A stretch of DNA of 40,145 nt from Vulcanimicrobiota bacterium (lineage in GTDB: Bacteria; Vulcanimicrobiota; Xenobia; Xenobiales; Xenobiaceae), in the NCBI GenBank assembly GCA_944322965.1, contig CALUQR010000013.1:1-40145 (forward strand). Direction: 5' to 3'. Below the pieces are notes generated by a model. The model was not told the DNA's origin. It searched no databases and was given only the letters and a program-made list of their open reading frames with translations. Positions 15,391 through 23,814 of the stretch are shown piece by piece (positions within the stretch are counted from its first letter, which is position 1; every line of letters begins with the position of its first letter). The position numbers and the translations under genes were made by a program.

Positions 15391-15414
15391 GGTTGCGTAT
15401 AAAAGCCCGCAACC
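15391..15414 (-). promoter_or_regulatory. Hairpin in the pepP leader
   Basis: Arms GGTTGCG (15391-15397) and CGCAACC (15408-15414) pair perfectly around a 10-base loop. On the minus strand this lies about 25 bases before the pepP start, next to the AGAGGGG ribosome binding site. It could modulate translation; no known riboswitch is recognised. Confidence 0.35.
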
Positions 15415-15589
15415 TGCGAAAAATAGGCCTCTTTATTCGACGTTGAGGCCCCTGGAGCCCTACCGCGATCGCCCCCTGGGAGAGGAAGAAAAAAATTTAA
15501 GACAAAGTGGGGAAACTTACCTTCAATTAATTAATCAATCAAGCTAGATACTTTTCTGAGTCCAGAGAAAAGGAGCGACCCGTGCAACC

Positions 15590-17638
15590 GTGACCAAGGA
15601 TACTACCCCCGTGGAGGCTCCCGCTGCAGCCGACGCCTCCCTCACCCCTCCCGAGCCCTCCTCAGAGTCCCCGGAGCCCTCGCTAACTAAAGTTACCCCC
15701 GAACCCCCGGAAGAGGCGGCCCTCCCCGCTCTCGAGACGGAGCCCTCCTCTACCCCCGCCCCCGACGTCTCCGCGAAAGAGGATCCGGAGCATTACTGGT
15801 TCCATAACGTCTACCGGGGACCGGGCGTCCCCCAGCTCACTTGGCGCGCGGTCATTATGGGTTCCATTATTGGCGGCATTATGTCCCTCTCCAACCTCTA
15901 CGTAGGTCTCAAGACGGGTTGGGGGCTGGGGGTGGCCATTACCGCCTGTATCCTCTCTTACTCCGTGTGGACTACCCTCCACCGCTTATTGCCCCGCCTC
16001 TTTAAGACCCAGATGTCTATTCTGGAGAATAACTGTATGCAGTCCTGCGCCTCCTCCGCCGGTTACTCGACGGGAGGCACGATGGTCTCCGCTATCGCCG
16101 CTTACCTGCTCTTGACGGGGACCCACATGGGCTGGGAGGTCTTGACCCTTTGGACCTTCTTCTTGGCGGCCCTGGGCGTCTTTATGGCCATCCCCATGAA
16201 GCGCCAAATGATCAATGTCGAGCAGTTGAAATTCCCCTCCGGTACGGCTTGCGCGGAGACTTTGCGCAGTCTGCACGCCCACGGCGAGGAGGCCATGCGC
16301 AAGGCTAAGGCCTTAGGTTGGGCGGGACTTACGGGCGGTTTGATCGCCGTCGTGCGCGACTGGTTGGCCTGGATTCCGGCTCAGATCCCCTTCCTAGGTA
16401 CCTTGGCCGGACGCAAGATGGGTACCTGGACCTTCAGTTTAGATCTGAGCGGCGTAATGGTCGCCGCCGGAGCTCTGGTCGGTTGGCGCGTCTCCTGGTC
16501 GATGCTTTTGGGCGGCGTCATCTGCTACGGTATCCTCTCCCCCTGGATGGTCAGTATCGGAGCTATCGACGGCAACGCCTTAGGCGACAACGGTTACCGC
16601 ACTATCGTCGGTTGGAGCACCTGGACGGGGGCGGCCATTATGGTAGCTTCCGGTCTCACTATGTTCGCTATGGAGTGGCGCTCTATGGCCCGCGCTTTTA
16701 GCGGTCTGGCCGCCATCTTTGGCAAGAAGAAGAGCGCTACCCACGATCCCTTAGAGGATATAGAGGTCCCCTCCAGCTGGTTCTTGTGGGGTACCGCCCT
16801 CTCCGGTTTAGGCTGTATTCTCATCTTGCACTTCGTCTTTGAGACTACCTGGTGGATGGGTCTTATCGCCGTAGTGGCTACCTTCTTCCTGGCCTTAGTC
16901 GCTTGCCGCGCTACGGGCGAATCTGACATTACCCCCGTAGGGGCTATGGGTAAGATCACCCAGCTGACCTTCGGCTTCTTGGCCCCCTCCAAAATGACGA
17001 CGAACCTCATGACCGCCGGCCTGACCGCCGGGGCGGCCGGTTCCTCCGCCGACCTCTTAAACGACTTAAAGAGCGGTTACCTTTTGGGCGCCAACCCGCG
17101 CCAGCAGTTTATCGCCCAATTTAGCGGTATCTTCGCCGGCACCTTAGTCATCGTTCCGGCCTTCTACTTGATCGTGCCCGACGCCAGCGTCTTAGGCGGC
17201 GCCCAATGGCCCGCCCCCAGCGCCCAGGTGTGGGCCAAGGTGGCCGAGCTCCTCAAAGAGGGCTTCTCCGCCCTCCATCCCACCGCTCGCTGGGGTATGC
17301 TGATCGGTATCCTCATCGGTACGCTCATCCCCTTACTGGAGAAATACTTGCCTACTAAGTACCGCAAGTTTATCCCCTCCGCCACCGGTCTGGGCTTATC
17401 GATGATTATCCCCTTCTATAACTCCCTCTCCATGTTTATTGGCGCCTGCATCGCCACTTACTTGGAGAAGCGCCATCCCAAAGTGGCTGAAGCTTATATC
17501 GTCCCCGTCTCCTCCGGTATTATCGCCGGCGAGTCGATCGTAGGCGTAGCTATCGCCCTCAAGATGGCCATTCCGGGCTTAGTTGAGTCGCTCAAAGGCT
17601 CCGTAGCCCACCTCTTCTCCGGTCCGCGCCTCAGTTGA
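15590..17638 (+). CDS. OPT-family oligopeptide/metal-chelate transporter
   Basis: A 682-residue polytopic membrane protein of the oligopeptide transporter (OPT) superfamily, which imports small peptides or metal chelates by proton symport. After a 75-residue Pro/Glu/Ser/Thr-rich cytosolic tail comes the family start PQLTWRAVIMGSIIGGIMS, then LSNLYVGLKTGWG, the conserved FPSGTACAETLRSLH and about 14 membrane segments. A GTG at 15590 is the only possible start: in-frame stops lie upstream and no ATG occurs before the membrane core. AAGGAG is 14 bases upstream, rather far. The substrate cannot be read from sequence. A perfect 44-bp palindrome follows the stop. Confidence 0.92.
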   Translation: MTKDTTPVEAPAAADASLTPPEPSSESPEPSLTKVTPEPPEEAALPALETEPSSTPAPDVSAKEDPEHYWFHNVYRGPGVPQLTWRAVIMGSIIGGIMSLSNLYVGLKTGWGLGVAITACILSYSVWTTLHRLLPRLFKTQMSILENNCMQSCASSAGYSTGGTMVSAIAAYLLLTGTHMGWEVLTLWTFFLAALGVFMAIPMKRQMINVEQLKFPSGTACAETLRSLHAHGEEAMRKAKALGWAGLTGGLIAVVRDWLAWIPAQIPFLGTLAGRKMGTWTFSLDLSGVMVAAGALVGWRVSWSMLLGGVICYGILSPWMVSIGAIDGNALGDNGYRTIVGWSTWTGAAIMVASGLTMFAMEWRSMARAFSGLAAIFGKKKSATHDPLEDIEVPSSWFLWGTALSGLGCILILHFVFETTWWMGLIAVVATFFLALVACRATGESDITPVGAMGKITQLTFGFLAPSKMTTNLMTAGLTAGAAGSSADLLNDLKSGYLLGANPRQQFIAQFSGIFAGTLVIVPAFYLIVPDASVLGGAQWPAPSAQVWAKVAELLKEGFSALHPTARWGMLIGILIGTLIPLLEKYLPTKYRKFIPSATGLGLSMIIPFYNSLSMFIGACIATYLEKRHPKVAEAYIVPVSSGIIAGESIVGVAIALKMAIPGLVESLKGSVAHLFSGPRLS

Positions 17639-17668
17639 GGAGAGCGACTCTAAGACCCTAAACGAAAA

Positions 17669-17712
17669 GTATAATGCGGCCCCCTCTCCTAGGAGAGGGG
17701 GCCGCATTATAC
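17669..17712. terminator. Perfect 44-bp palindrome between convergent genes
   Basis: A 22-bp arm (GTATAATGCGGCCCCCTCTC plus CT) is followed at once by its exact complement. It separates the convergent OPT and zinc-ribbon genes. On the minus strand it is followed by ACTTTTCGTTT, a moderate T-rich stretch, so it probably ends transcription in at least that direction. Confidence 0.7.
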
Positions 17713-17764
17713 TGGGGTAGGCCCAAATACTTAACCTTACTCTACGTTTTAAGGACTCTTCAAC

Positions 17765-18250
17765 CTAAGCCACAAAGATCTGGAAGACTATCACTAAGAG
17801 GAAGACTCCCAAAGGCATACCCACTAAGCAGCCGCAGCCAAAGGCCAAGAGCGTCCCAGAGCGCGAAGAGCCGACCTGCTCCACCTGGGGGTCGAACTTA
17901 GGGGACGCGGCGAGTTTTCTCTTCTGGGGGGCGGATACTGGAGGGGGCGGCGAGGGTTTAGAGGGGGCAGGCGGCTGCGCTTGGGCTTCCACGATAGGCG
18001 CTTGTTCCCGCTTAGGAGCGGGTCCTGCGCTAGACTCCCCCTGCCCCCAATGGGAGATAACCTCCTCTACCTGCTGGCGGCGCAGCTCGGCGGTATTAAC
18101 TAGAGGGGCGGTCGCCGCGGGCGCAGCCTCCGCCGGGGCGGGAGACTCCGGAGAGGGAGCTTCCGGGGAGGGAGGGGTCACCGCCGCCCCACAGTGGGAA
18201 CAGAATTTATATCCCTCCTTTAAAGGGGTCTGACAGTGGGGACATTCCAT
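17765..18250 (-). CDS. Zinc-ribbon protein with Pro-rich linker and C-terminal membrane helix
   Basis: A 161-residue protein. Residues 1-22 form a double-CxxC zinc ribbon (CPHCQTPLKEGYKFCSHCG), residues 25-130 are a low-complexity Pro/Ala/Ser linker, and residues 134-161 form one hydrophobic segment with a Gly-Cys run (FGCGCLVGMPLG) ending at the C-terminus. This zinc-ribbon plus tail-anchor layout is common in bacterial proteins of unknown function; the ribbon would face the cytosol. AGGAGG is nine bases before the ATG. It follows the acid phosphatase by 35 bases and is probably the last gene of that operon. Confidence 0.8.
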   Translation of the reverse strand: MECPHCQTPLKEGYKFCSHCGAAVTPPSPEAPSPESPAPAEAAPAATAPLVNTAELRRQQVEEVISHWGQGESSAGPAPKREQAPIVEAQAQPPAPSKPSPPPPVSAPQKRKLAASPKFDPQVEQVGSSRSGTLLAFGCGCLVGMPLGVFLLVIVFQIFVA

Positions 18251-18285
18251 CCTAACCTACCTCCTCTAGTTAGTCTAAGGCGCCC

Positions 18286-19311
18286 TTAGCGCTCGCTCGT
18301 GGCGCGCAATTCCTCTTTATGCTCTTGGTACCACTCGTTAAAGCCATAGTCGGAGAGGTACTCCTTCATCTTAGTGACGGGCACGGTATCGGGCTTCAGC
18401 CAGCTGCCGTAGATGGGGTTGGGCAGAATGAAGACCGTATTACCCAACTTAGAGGTCAGCTCCTTGGCCTGCTCGTCGCGAACTTTGAGTACTTCGCGGT
18501 TGCCGCCCGGCAGATCGGTGGGGACCATAACCGGCAGGTCGTAGAGGTTATCGCCAAACCAACCTACTACCTTATATTGGGTGCGCACCTGGGTGCGCCG
18601 CCCCGCCTTGTCGCTGCGGTTGGCGGCTAAATAGCGGCCGAAGACGCTATCGGCGGATTCGTGGAACTTTTGGACTAAGTCTTGGGCCCCTTTCTTATCC
18701 CGGGGCTTATCGCGCAAGATGAGGCGCTCGTTGAGGTCGGGGGTCCCTAAGCCCAGATTGACTAAGGCTTTATAAGTAGATGCGCGGACCGACTCGTCGC
18801 GGTTAGTAATGTAGATGGGGGTAATACCTACCCGCTGGCAGAAGAGCAAGAAATCGACCGCGCCCGGCACTTCCTTGCAGGCGGAGGCCACCTCCCCTTG
18901 GTAGGTACACCAGCCGGTCCAAGTGAGATCGTTATAAGGCTCTTTGTGGAGCAGGCACCAAGCTTCGATACCGCTATTGTCGACTACCGTCTCATCGATA
19001 TCTAAGACTACGGCCAGAGGCTGGTAGAGCTTGGCATAAGTCCCATCTTCCAACTGGTAGAAGGTCTCCTCGCACAATTTGCCATTGACGCGCACGTAAT
19101 CGTTAGTACGCATCTTCTCCTCTAAGACTTGGGTCGCCACATTGTAGGTCTGCCGGCAGAGCGCTTCGTACTCGGCCGAAGTCTGCAGCCAGGTGATAGC
19201 CGCCGTCAAAGGGACGGCATCCTTGACCTCTTCCGCCCCCACCCCTATGGGAAGGAAACAGGCAGCCCCTAGGGCCAGAGAGAGAATAGACTTAGAGCTA
19301 AATAGACGCAT
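18286..19311 (-). CDS. Exported HAD acid phosphatase, e(P4) type
   Basis: A 341-residue HAD-superfamily phosphatase of the 5'-nucleotidase lipoprotein e(P4)/class B-C group. The nucleophile motif DIDET is at 104-108, the conserved WFGDNLYD supplies the late acidic pair, and the C-terminal LPNPIYGSW is typical of e(P4) proteins. An N-terminal signal peptide (residues 1-26) ends in GVGA; the LGAAC upstream is an imperfect lipobox, so either free or lipid-anchored export is possible. Members remove phosphate from nucleotides such as NMN or AMP outside the membrane. GGAGG is five bases before the ATG. It starts 16 bases after the tyrosine-phosphatase-like gene, so the two enzymes are probably co-expressed. 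Confidence 0.9.
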   Translation of the reverse strand: MRLFSSKSILSLALGAACFLPIGVGAEEVKDAVPLTAAITWLQTSAEYEALCRQTYNVATQVLEEKMRTNDYVRVNGKLCEETFYQLEDGTYAKLYQPLAVVLDIDETVVDNSGIEAWCLLHKEPYNDLTWTGWCTYQGEVASACKEVPGAVDFLLFCQRVGITPIYITNRDESVRASTYKALVNLGLGTPDLNERLILRDKPRDKKGAQDLVQKFHESADSVFGRYLAANRSDKAGRRTQVRTQYKVVGWFGDNLYDLPVMVPTDLPGGNREVLKVRDEQAKELTSKLGNTVFILPNPIYGSWLKPDTVPVTKMKEYLSDYGFNEWYQEHKEELRATSER

Positions 19312-19327
19312 ATGAACCTCCCTTATC

Positions 19328-20236
19328 TCACTTAGCTTTAGGTACTAATAACAATTGGCGAATAGCTTGCATCTCTTGGGGCTTGACCCCGCACTGCTGG
19401 AGAAAGGCCTCAATCCCCCCCGCCTTGTCGACCGTCCTAAAGACGACTCGCAGCCAATCGGCCTCCACCTTCAGGCGCGGACTATTGCGCTGAGAGGTCA
19501 AATAGTCGTCCATAATTATAGGCCGGGGTACCCTCAGTAATTCTAAGAGCAGGGCGCTCATAATCCCCGCCCGATCTTTGCCCGCCGAGCAATGGAAGAG
19601 GAGGGGATAATTCTTCTCTTGGGAGAGGATATGGAAAAATTGGGCGATATTGCGATGGTTATTGGCTTTGAGGTAGGAGGCGTAGGCGCTAGCTCCACGG
19701 CCGCTAGTACAGATTAAGGGCAGATTGTAGATCTTATCTAAACTGCTCACAAAGGCGGGCACGTCGCGCCCATCGCGGGCGATCTCCTGGGGAGTGCGCA
19801 ACTCAATGACGGTGCGGATCCCTTTTTCTTTCAAGATATCCACGTCGCTATCTTTAAGAAAACAGAGCGCCCCAGAGCGGTAGATAGCCGCCTGTTTTGT
19901 GTAGAGCCCATCCCTAGTAGAGGGTAAGCCGCCCAACTGGCGCGTATTGCGCGTGCCCCGCAAGTTGACTTTACGATCTTTAGGGGTGAGCAGGGGCTTT
20001 AACTTCTTAGGGGCCGGGGTAGCTTTCTTCTGGCTAGCCTGGGCCTTCTTCTCCTGAGCCTTTTTCTGGCTCTCCTTCTGGGCGGCCGGAGCTTTCTTCT
20101 CGCTAGCCTTCTTCTCCGTTTTAGAGGCCGCCTTTTGAGCGGCGGGCGCGGCCTGCGCGGGCTCTATCCAATCTCCTGCTCCGCCGCCCCACAGCCAGAT
20201 CCCTATCCCTATTAGCGCTAGCCACTCTCTGCGCAT
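19328..20236 (-). CDS. Exported tyrosine-phosphatase-like protein
   Basis: A 302-residue protein with a P-loop phosphatase signature HCSAGKDR at 215-222, as in bacterial protein-tyrosine/phosphoinositide phosphatases (Y_phosphatase3 family). The supporting N-R-x-L-G-G-L start of the family appears as NTRQLGGLPSTRDG. I chose the ATG at 20236 because GGAGG lies seven bases upstream and a signal peptide follows immediately (LALIGIGIWLWGG ending AQA), although the frame stays open to 20320. Residues 32-82 are an Ala/Lys/Gln-rich linker with repeated KKA. Signal plus linker place the catalytic domain outside the cytoplasm. The nearest partner is the exported acid phosphatase 16 bases downstream. 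The substrate is unknown. Confidence 0.88.
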   Translation of the reverse strand: MRREWLALIGIGIWLWGGGAGDWIEPAQAAPAAQKAASKTEKKASEKKAPAAQKESQKKAQEKKAQASQKKATPAPKKLKPLLTPKDRKVNLRGTRNTRQLGGLPSTRDGLYTKQAAIYRSGALCFLKDSDVDILKEKGIRTVIELRTPQEIARDGRDVPAFVSSLDKIYNLPLICTSGRGASAYASYLKANNHRNIAQFFHILSQEKNYPLLFHCSAGKDRAGIMSALLLELLRVPRPIIMDDYLTSQRNSPRLKVEADWLRVVFRTVDKAGGIEAFLQQCGVKPQEMQAIRQLLLVPKAK

Positions 20237-20388
20237 CGAGCTACCTCCAGACGATGTTGCCCAACCCGGGCCCCCTAAAATTTCGCCCCTCCCCTCCTGC
20301 AATCCCCCGTGAGCCTCCACCCTGTTCTAGAATTGTTCGAGTTTCCAGGTAAAAAAGGAGCTTCTTTGAGCAGGATGAAGCTAGAGGC

Positions 20389-21834
20389 ATGAGCACTCTC
20401 TTAATTAAGAACGCCGCCTTAGTGGCCACTTTCGACCAAAATATGCGGCGCTTAGAAAATTGTGACATCTTAGTGCGCGGCAATCGCATCGCCGCCATCG
20501 GCCCCAAGTTGGAGGCCCCCGACGTGGAGAAGACTATTGACGCCACGGGTATGTTAGTTATGCCGGGTATGATCAATTGCCACCACCACCTCTACCAAAC
20601 TCTGACCCGCAATGTGCCCCGAGTCCAAGAGGCGGAGCTCTTCCCCTGGTTAGTCAATCTCTATGAAGTGTGGCGGGAACTGACCCCCGAGGCCCTCTAC
20701 TGGTCTACTCTGACCGGCTTAGGCGAGCTCTTACTCACCGGCTGTACGACTAGTACCGACCATTTCTACCTCTTCCCCAACCACTGCCCCGATCATCTCT
20801 TCGATCAGCAGATTAAGGCCGCCCAGCGCATCGGCATCCGCTTCCATCCTACCCGCGGCTCTATGTCCCGGGGTAAGGATCAGGGCGGCTTGCCCCCCAT
20901 GAGCGTCGTCCAAGCTGAGGATAAGATCTTAGAGGATAGCGAGCGGGTCATTAAGGCCTACCACGATCCCGATCCGCTGGCCATGATCAAGATCGCCTTA
21001 GCCCCCTGCTCCCCCTTCTCCGTCACCCCTGAGCTCTTAGCCAATACGGTCCAATTGGCCCGCAAGTATAAGGTCCGTTGCCACACCCACTTGGCGGAGA
21101 CTAAGGACGAAGACGCCTACTGTCTGGAAGTTTATGGCAAGCGTCCCTTCGACCTCATGGAGAGCGTCGGCTGGACGGGCGACGATATTTGGTACGCCCA
21201 CTGCTGTTATCTCAATGAGGATGAGGTCCGGCGCGCCGCTCAGAGCGGTACGGGCGTCTCCCACTGTCCCGCTTCCAATATGCGCTTAGCTTCGGGCGTA
21301 GCTCCGGTGCCCTCCATGGTCGAGCACGATGTGCCCGTCGGTTTAGGGGTCGACGGCAGCGCCTCTAACGACACTTCCGACATGTTAGGGGAAGTGCGCA
21401 ACTGCATGTTAGTCCAGCGCCTGCGCTATGGCGTCGACGCTATGACCGCCGAGCGGGCTCTCACCTTGGCCACCCGGGGCGGCGCCAGAGTCTTAGGTTA
21501 CAAAGAGCTGGGCCGCTTAGAGGTGGGCATGGGCGCCGATATTATCGGTATCTCCCTCAACCGTTTAGGTTACGCGGGCGCCCTCTCCGATCCGGTGGCG
21601 GCTATCGTCTTCTGCGGCGACACCCACATAGTCGACTTCTCCGTGGTCAACGGGCGCCAGGTCGTCAAAGATGGCAAGCTCTGCCTCATCGACGAGATGG
21701 AGATCTTCCACGAGGCCAACCGCTGGTCCCAATATATGTTGGAGACGGCCAAGAAGAAGACCGGCATCGACATGTGTTCCAAAGAGGGCCCGGGCATGGA
21801 AGCCCCTCGCCCCTCCTTAGAGCAAAAAAAATAA
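20389..21834 (+). CDS. Amidohydrolase, 8-oxoguanine deaminase-like
   Basis: A 481-residue metal-dependent hydrolase of the cytosine-deaminase/TrzN-AtzB branch of the amidohydrolase superfamily. Metal and substrate residues are visible: H65-H66-H67 (NCHHHLYQ), HTHLAET, the His in WYAHCCYL and the Asp in GVDGSASND. The loop RGSMSRGKDQGGLPP and the SASNDTSDMLGEVR segment are characteristic of 8-oxoguanine deaminases, which convert 8-oxoguanine to urate in salvage or clean-up. Hydroxyatrazine hydrolase-like activity or guanine deaminase is the alternative. The protein is cytosolic, with the usual N-terminal beta sandwich (LLIKNAALVATFD). The ribosome binding site is weak and the gene is divergent from the phosphatase operon. 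Confidence 0.85.
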   Translation: MSTLLIKNAALVATFDQNMRRLENCDILVRGNRIAAIGPKLEAPDVEKTIDATGMLVMPGMINCHHHLYQTLTRNVPRVQEAELFPWLVNLYEVWRELTPEALYWSTLTGLGELLLTGCTTSTDHFYLFPNHCPDHLFDQQIKAAQRIGIRFHPTRGSMSRGKDQGGLPPMSVVQAEDKILEDSERVIKAYHDPDPLAMIKIALAPCSPFSVTPELLANTVQLARKYKVRCHTHLAETKDEDAYCLEVYGKRPFDLMESVGWTGDDIWYAHCCYLNEDEVRRAAQSGTGVSHCPASNMRLASGVAPVPSMVEHDVPVGLGVDGSASNDTSDMLGEVRNCMLVQRLRYGVDAMTAERALTLATRGGARVLGYKELGRLEVGMGADIIGISLNRLGYAGALSDPVAAIVFCGDTHIVDFSVVNGRQVVKDGKLCLIDEMEIFHEANRWSQYMLETAKKKTGIDMCSKEGPGMEAPRPSLEQKK

Positions 21835-21865
21835 AAAATCTCTCCTAAAAAGCGTCAAAAACCCC

Positions 21866-21894
21866 TTGCTTTTTACGCTCCCTTAATGTATATT
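21866..21894 (+). promoter_or_regulatory. Sigma-70-like promoter for the TerB-like gene
   Basis: TTGCTT (21866-21871) and TATATT (21889-21894) are separated by 17 bases. The likely start of transcription is near 21901, leaving a leader of about 190 bases. That leader contains the hairpin CTCTCT-AA-GAGAGAG and flanking cccctc/gaggggt arms between about 22001 and 22047. Confidence 0.5.
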
Positions 21895-22093
21895 ACGGGT
21901 GAGGAAGGATTAAAGATTGGGGTCCGGTTTGGAGGCTTTACCCCCCCCAAGCGTGTACATACCGGGCCCCCTCCCTTTTTAAATAGTAAGATATAGCGCC
22001 CCTCTTCGGGTTCTCTCTAAGAGAGAGGGTTTACTCGGGGAGGGGTGAATTTTATTCCCCAGGGGTTGGGATTTTCAGATCTCGGGAGGGGGG

Positions 22094-22513
22094 ATGATCT
22101 CACAACAAAACGCCGGAGGAGTGCAAGGAATGGATAAAGGTACCCAGGCCGTAATCACCAGCTTGATCCACATGATGTGGGCCGACGGGGTGATCGAAGA
22201 TTATGAGCGCGAGTTTATGGGCGCATTCTTAAAAGAGATTCAGGCTACTCCGGAAGAGGTGGCGGAGATCGGTAAGTTGATGTTAGTAGCCCCCACCGAG
22301 GAGCTCAATATCCGGGAGATGTTGCCCGAGATGAGCGCCAGAGAAGACGCCTTCCAGACGATGGTGGCCATGGCCGTAGTCGACGGCGTCTTAGCCAAAC
22401 CTGAGCGCACCCTCTTAGATAAGATAGCCGACCACTTGGAGATCCCTCCGGAGCGCCGTCGCCAGTTGCTCCAAGAGGTGCGCCAGGAAGTCCCCGACCT
22501 CAAGGAAGAGTAG
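22094..22513 (+). CDS. TerB-like protein
   Basis: A 139-residue all-helical acidic protein resembling the TerB/DUF533 family. Two diagnostic repeats are seen: H-M-M-W-A-D-G-V-I-E-D-Y-E in the first half and A-V-V-D-G-V-L-A-K-P-E in the second, the A-D-G/V-D-G acidic metal-binding pattern of TerB. TerB domains occur in tellurite-resistance and stress-response contexts and in many stand-alone proteins of unknown role. No other ter genes are nearby, so a tellurite function should not be assumed. The ATG at 22094 follows GGAGGGG; an ATG at 22130 with GGAGG ten bases upstream is equally possible. A strong terminator follows. Confidence 0.75.
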   Translation: MISQQNAGGVQGMDKGTQAVITSLIHMMWADGVIEDYEREFMGAFLKEIQATPEEVAEIGKLMLVAPTEELNIREMLPEMSAREDAFQTMVAMAVVDGVLAKPERTLLDKIADHLEIPPERRRQLLQEVRQEVPDLKEE

Positions 22514-22533
22514 TCTACCTCGAGTAGCTAACT

Positions 22534-22587
22534 AAAAGCGGAGTCGCCCATTCCCCTCGCTGGAGGGGCTCAGACTCCGCTTTTTTG
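22534..22587 (+). terminator. Rho-independent terminator after the TerB-like gene
   Basis: Arms aaaagcggagtc and gactccgctttttt enclose a second small hairpin (cccctcgctggagggg). A run of six T follows the GC stem. It lies 20 bases after the stop codon, which makes the TerB-like gene a single transcription unit. Confidence 0.88.
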
Positions 22588-22609
22588 TGATCTAGATTAG
22601 AAAAAAAAG

Positions 22610-23734
22610 ATGCCCAAGATCCTCTTTATTACTACCGTCGCTCGTACTCTCACTAGTTTCCTCCTCCCCCACGCCCAGCTTTTGCGGGCTAAGGGCTGGC
22701 AAGTGGAGGCCTTAGCCCAGGGAGCGGCCGCCGATCCGCAATGTCAGCTGGCCTTCGATCGGGTTTATGACGCCTCCTTAACCCGCAATCCCCTCAACCT
22801 AGGGGCCCTCTCGCGGGCTAGTCGCTTTATTACCCAATTAGTAGAGAGCCAAGGTTACCAGTTAGTCCACGTCCACACCCCCATTGCGGCCGCTATCGCC
22901 CGCTGGGGTCTGCGCCGCCTGCAGCGAGAGAGGAAGTTGCGCCTCCTCTATACGGCCCACGGCTTCCATTTTTACCGGGGGGCCCCTCTCTTAAATTGGC
23001 TCCTCTACTATCCGGTGGAGCGCTTCTTAGCCCCTTACACCGACTACCTACTCACTATGAATAGTGAAGATTATGAGCGGGCCCGCACCTTGCCCGGCCC
23101 CCAAGTCTTTAAGGTCCCGGGGGTGGGGATAGACGTGGGCCGCTTCCAACAAGCTGGCGATCCCTACTACCTCCACCGAGAGCTAAATCTCCCCCCCCAA
23201 ACCTCCATCCTGCTCTCTATTGGCGAACTCTCTAAGCGCAAGAACCACCAATTAGTCTTGCGGGCTTTAGCGAAGCTCACCCAGCGCCCCTGGGCCTACG
23301 CTATCTGCGGCTCGGGACCCCTAGCGGAAAAGCTTAAGGCCCAGGCGCAAAGTTTGGGGCTCGAGTCTCGGGTCCATTTCCTAGGGCAGAGGAAAGATAT
23401 CCCGGCCCTCCTCCAGAGTACTAGCCTCTTCCTCTTCCCCTCTCTCCAAGAAGGCTTACCCGTAGCTCTCATGGAGGCTATGGCCGCCTCCCGAGCCGCC
23501 GTCTGTTCGGCTATTAGAGGGAATATCGACCTCCTCGATCACGGCTATGGCGGCTACCTCTGCCCCTCGCCCTCCCCCGCCTCCTGGGCCCAAGCTATAA
23601 ATACTCTCCTCGAAGAGCCCGCCCTCAGAGAGCGCATGGGCCAGTACAACGCCCACAAAGTAGCCGCCTACGACCTGCGCCAAGTCCTACCCCAAATGGA
23701 AGCTATCTACGAACGCGCGGCCCAAAGTCTCTAA
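22610..23734 (+). CDS. Glycosyltransferase family 4-like
   Basis: A 374-residue GT-B glycosyltransferase. The N-terminal Rossmann half includes VHVHTPIAAAIARWG and YTAHGFHFYRG. The C-terminal half carries the nucleotide-sugar motifs SIGELSKRKNHQLVLRAL, CGSGPL and EGLPVALMEAMA with the E-x7-E pair. The HGFHF segment resembles EPS-type transferases (EpsD/EpsF group), so a role in surface polysaccharide synthesis is plausible. No other polysaccharide gene is nearby. It starts about 22 bases after a terminator and has no clear Shine-Dalgarno sequence, so its promoter may lie in the terminator or upstream region. Confidence 0.88.
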   Translation: MPKILFITTVARTLTSFLLPHAQLLRAKGWQVEALAQGAAADPQCQLAFDRVYDASLTRNPLNLGALSRASRFITQLVESQGYQLVHVHTPIAAAIARWGLRRLQRERKLRLLYTAHGFHFYRGAPLLNWLLYYPVERFLAPYTDYLLTMNSEDYERARTLPGPQVFKVPGVGIDVGRFQQAGDPYYLHRELNLPPQTSILLSIGELSKRKNHQLVLRALAKLTQRPWAYAICGSGPLAEKLKAQAQSLGLESRVHFLGQRKDIPALLQSTSLFLFPSLQEGLPVALMEAMAASRAAVCSAIRGNIDLLDHGYGGYLCPSPSPASWAQAINTLLEEPALRERMGQYNAHKVAAYDLRQVLPQMEAIYERAAQSL

Positions 23735-23748
23735 GAGCCCCTAAATAA

Positions 23749-23783
23749 TATACCCTCCCCCCGCGCAGCGGGGGGAGGGTATA
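23749..23783. terminator. Hairpin between convergent glycosyltransferase and dnaK genes
   Basis: A perfect 16-bp stem (arm TATACCCTCCCCCCGC) closes on a 3-base loop; outer CCCCTA/TAGGGG arms extend it. On the minus strand the stem is followed by TTATTT, so it probably terminates dnaK, and perhaps both genes. Confidence 0.7.
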
Positions 23784-23814
23784 CTACCTTAGGCTAGGGG
23801 TTATAAACCTTATC

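Noticed and set aside
22094-22513. Tellurite-resistance operon
   Set aside because: Only a single TerB-like gene is present, with its own promoter and terminator; no terA, terC, terD or terZ genes are nearby.
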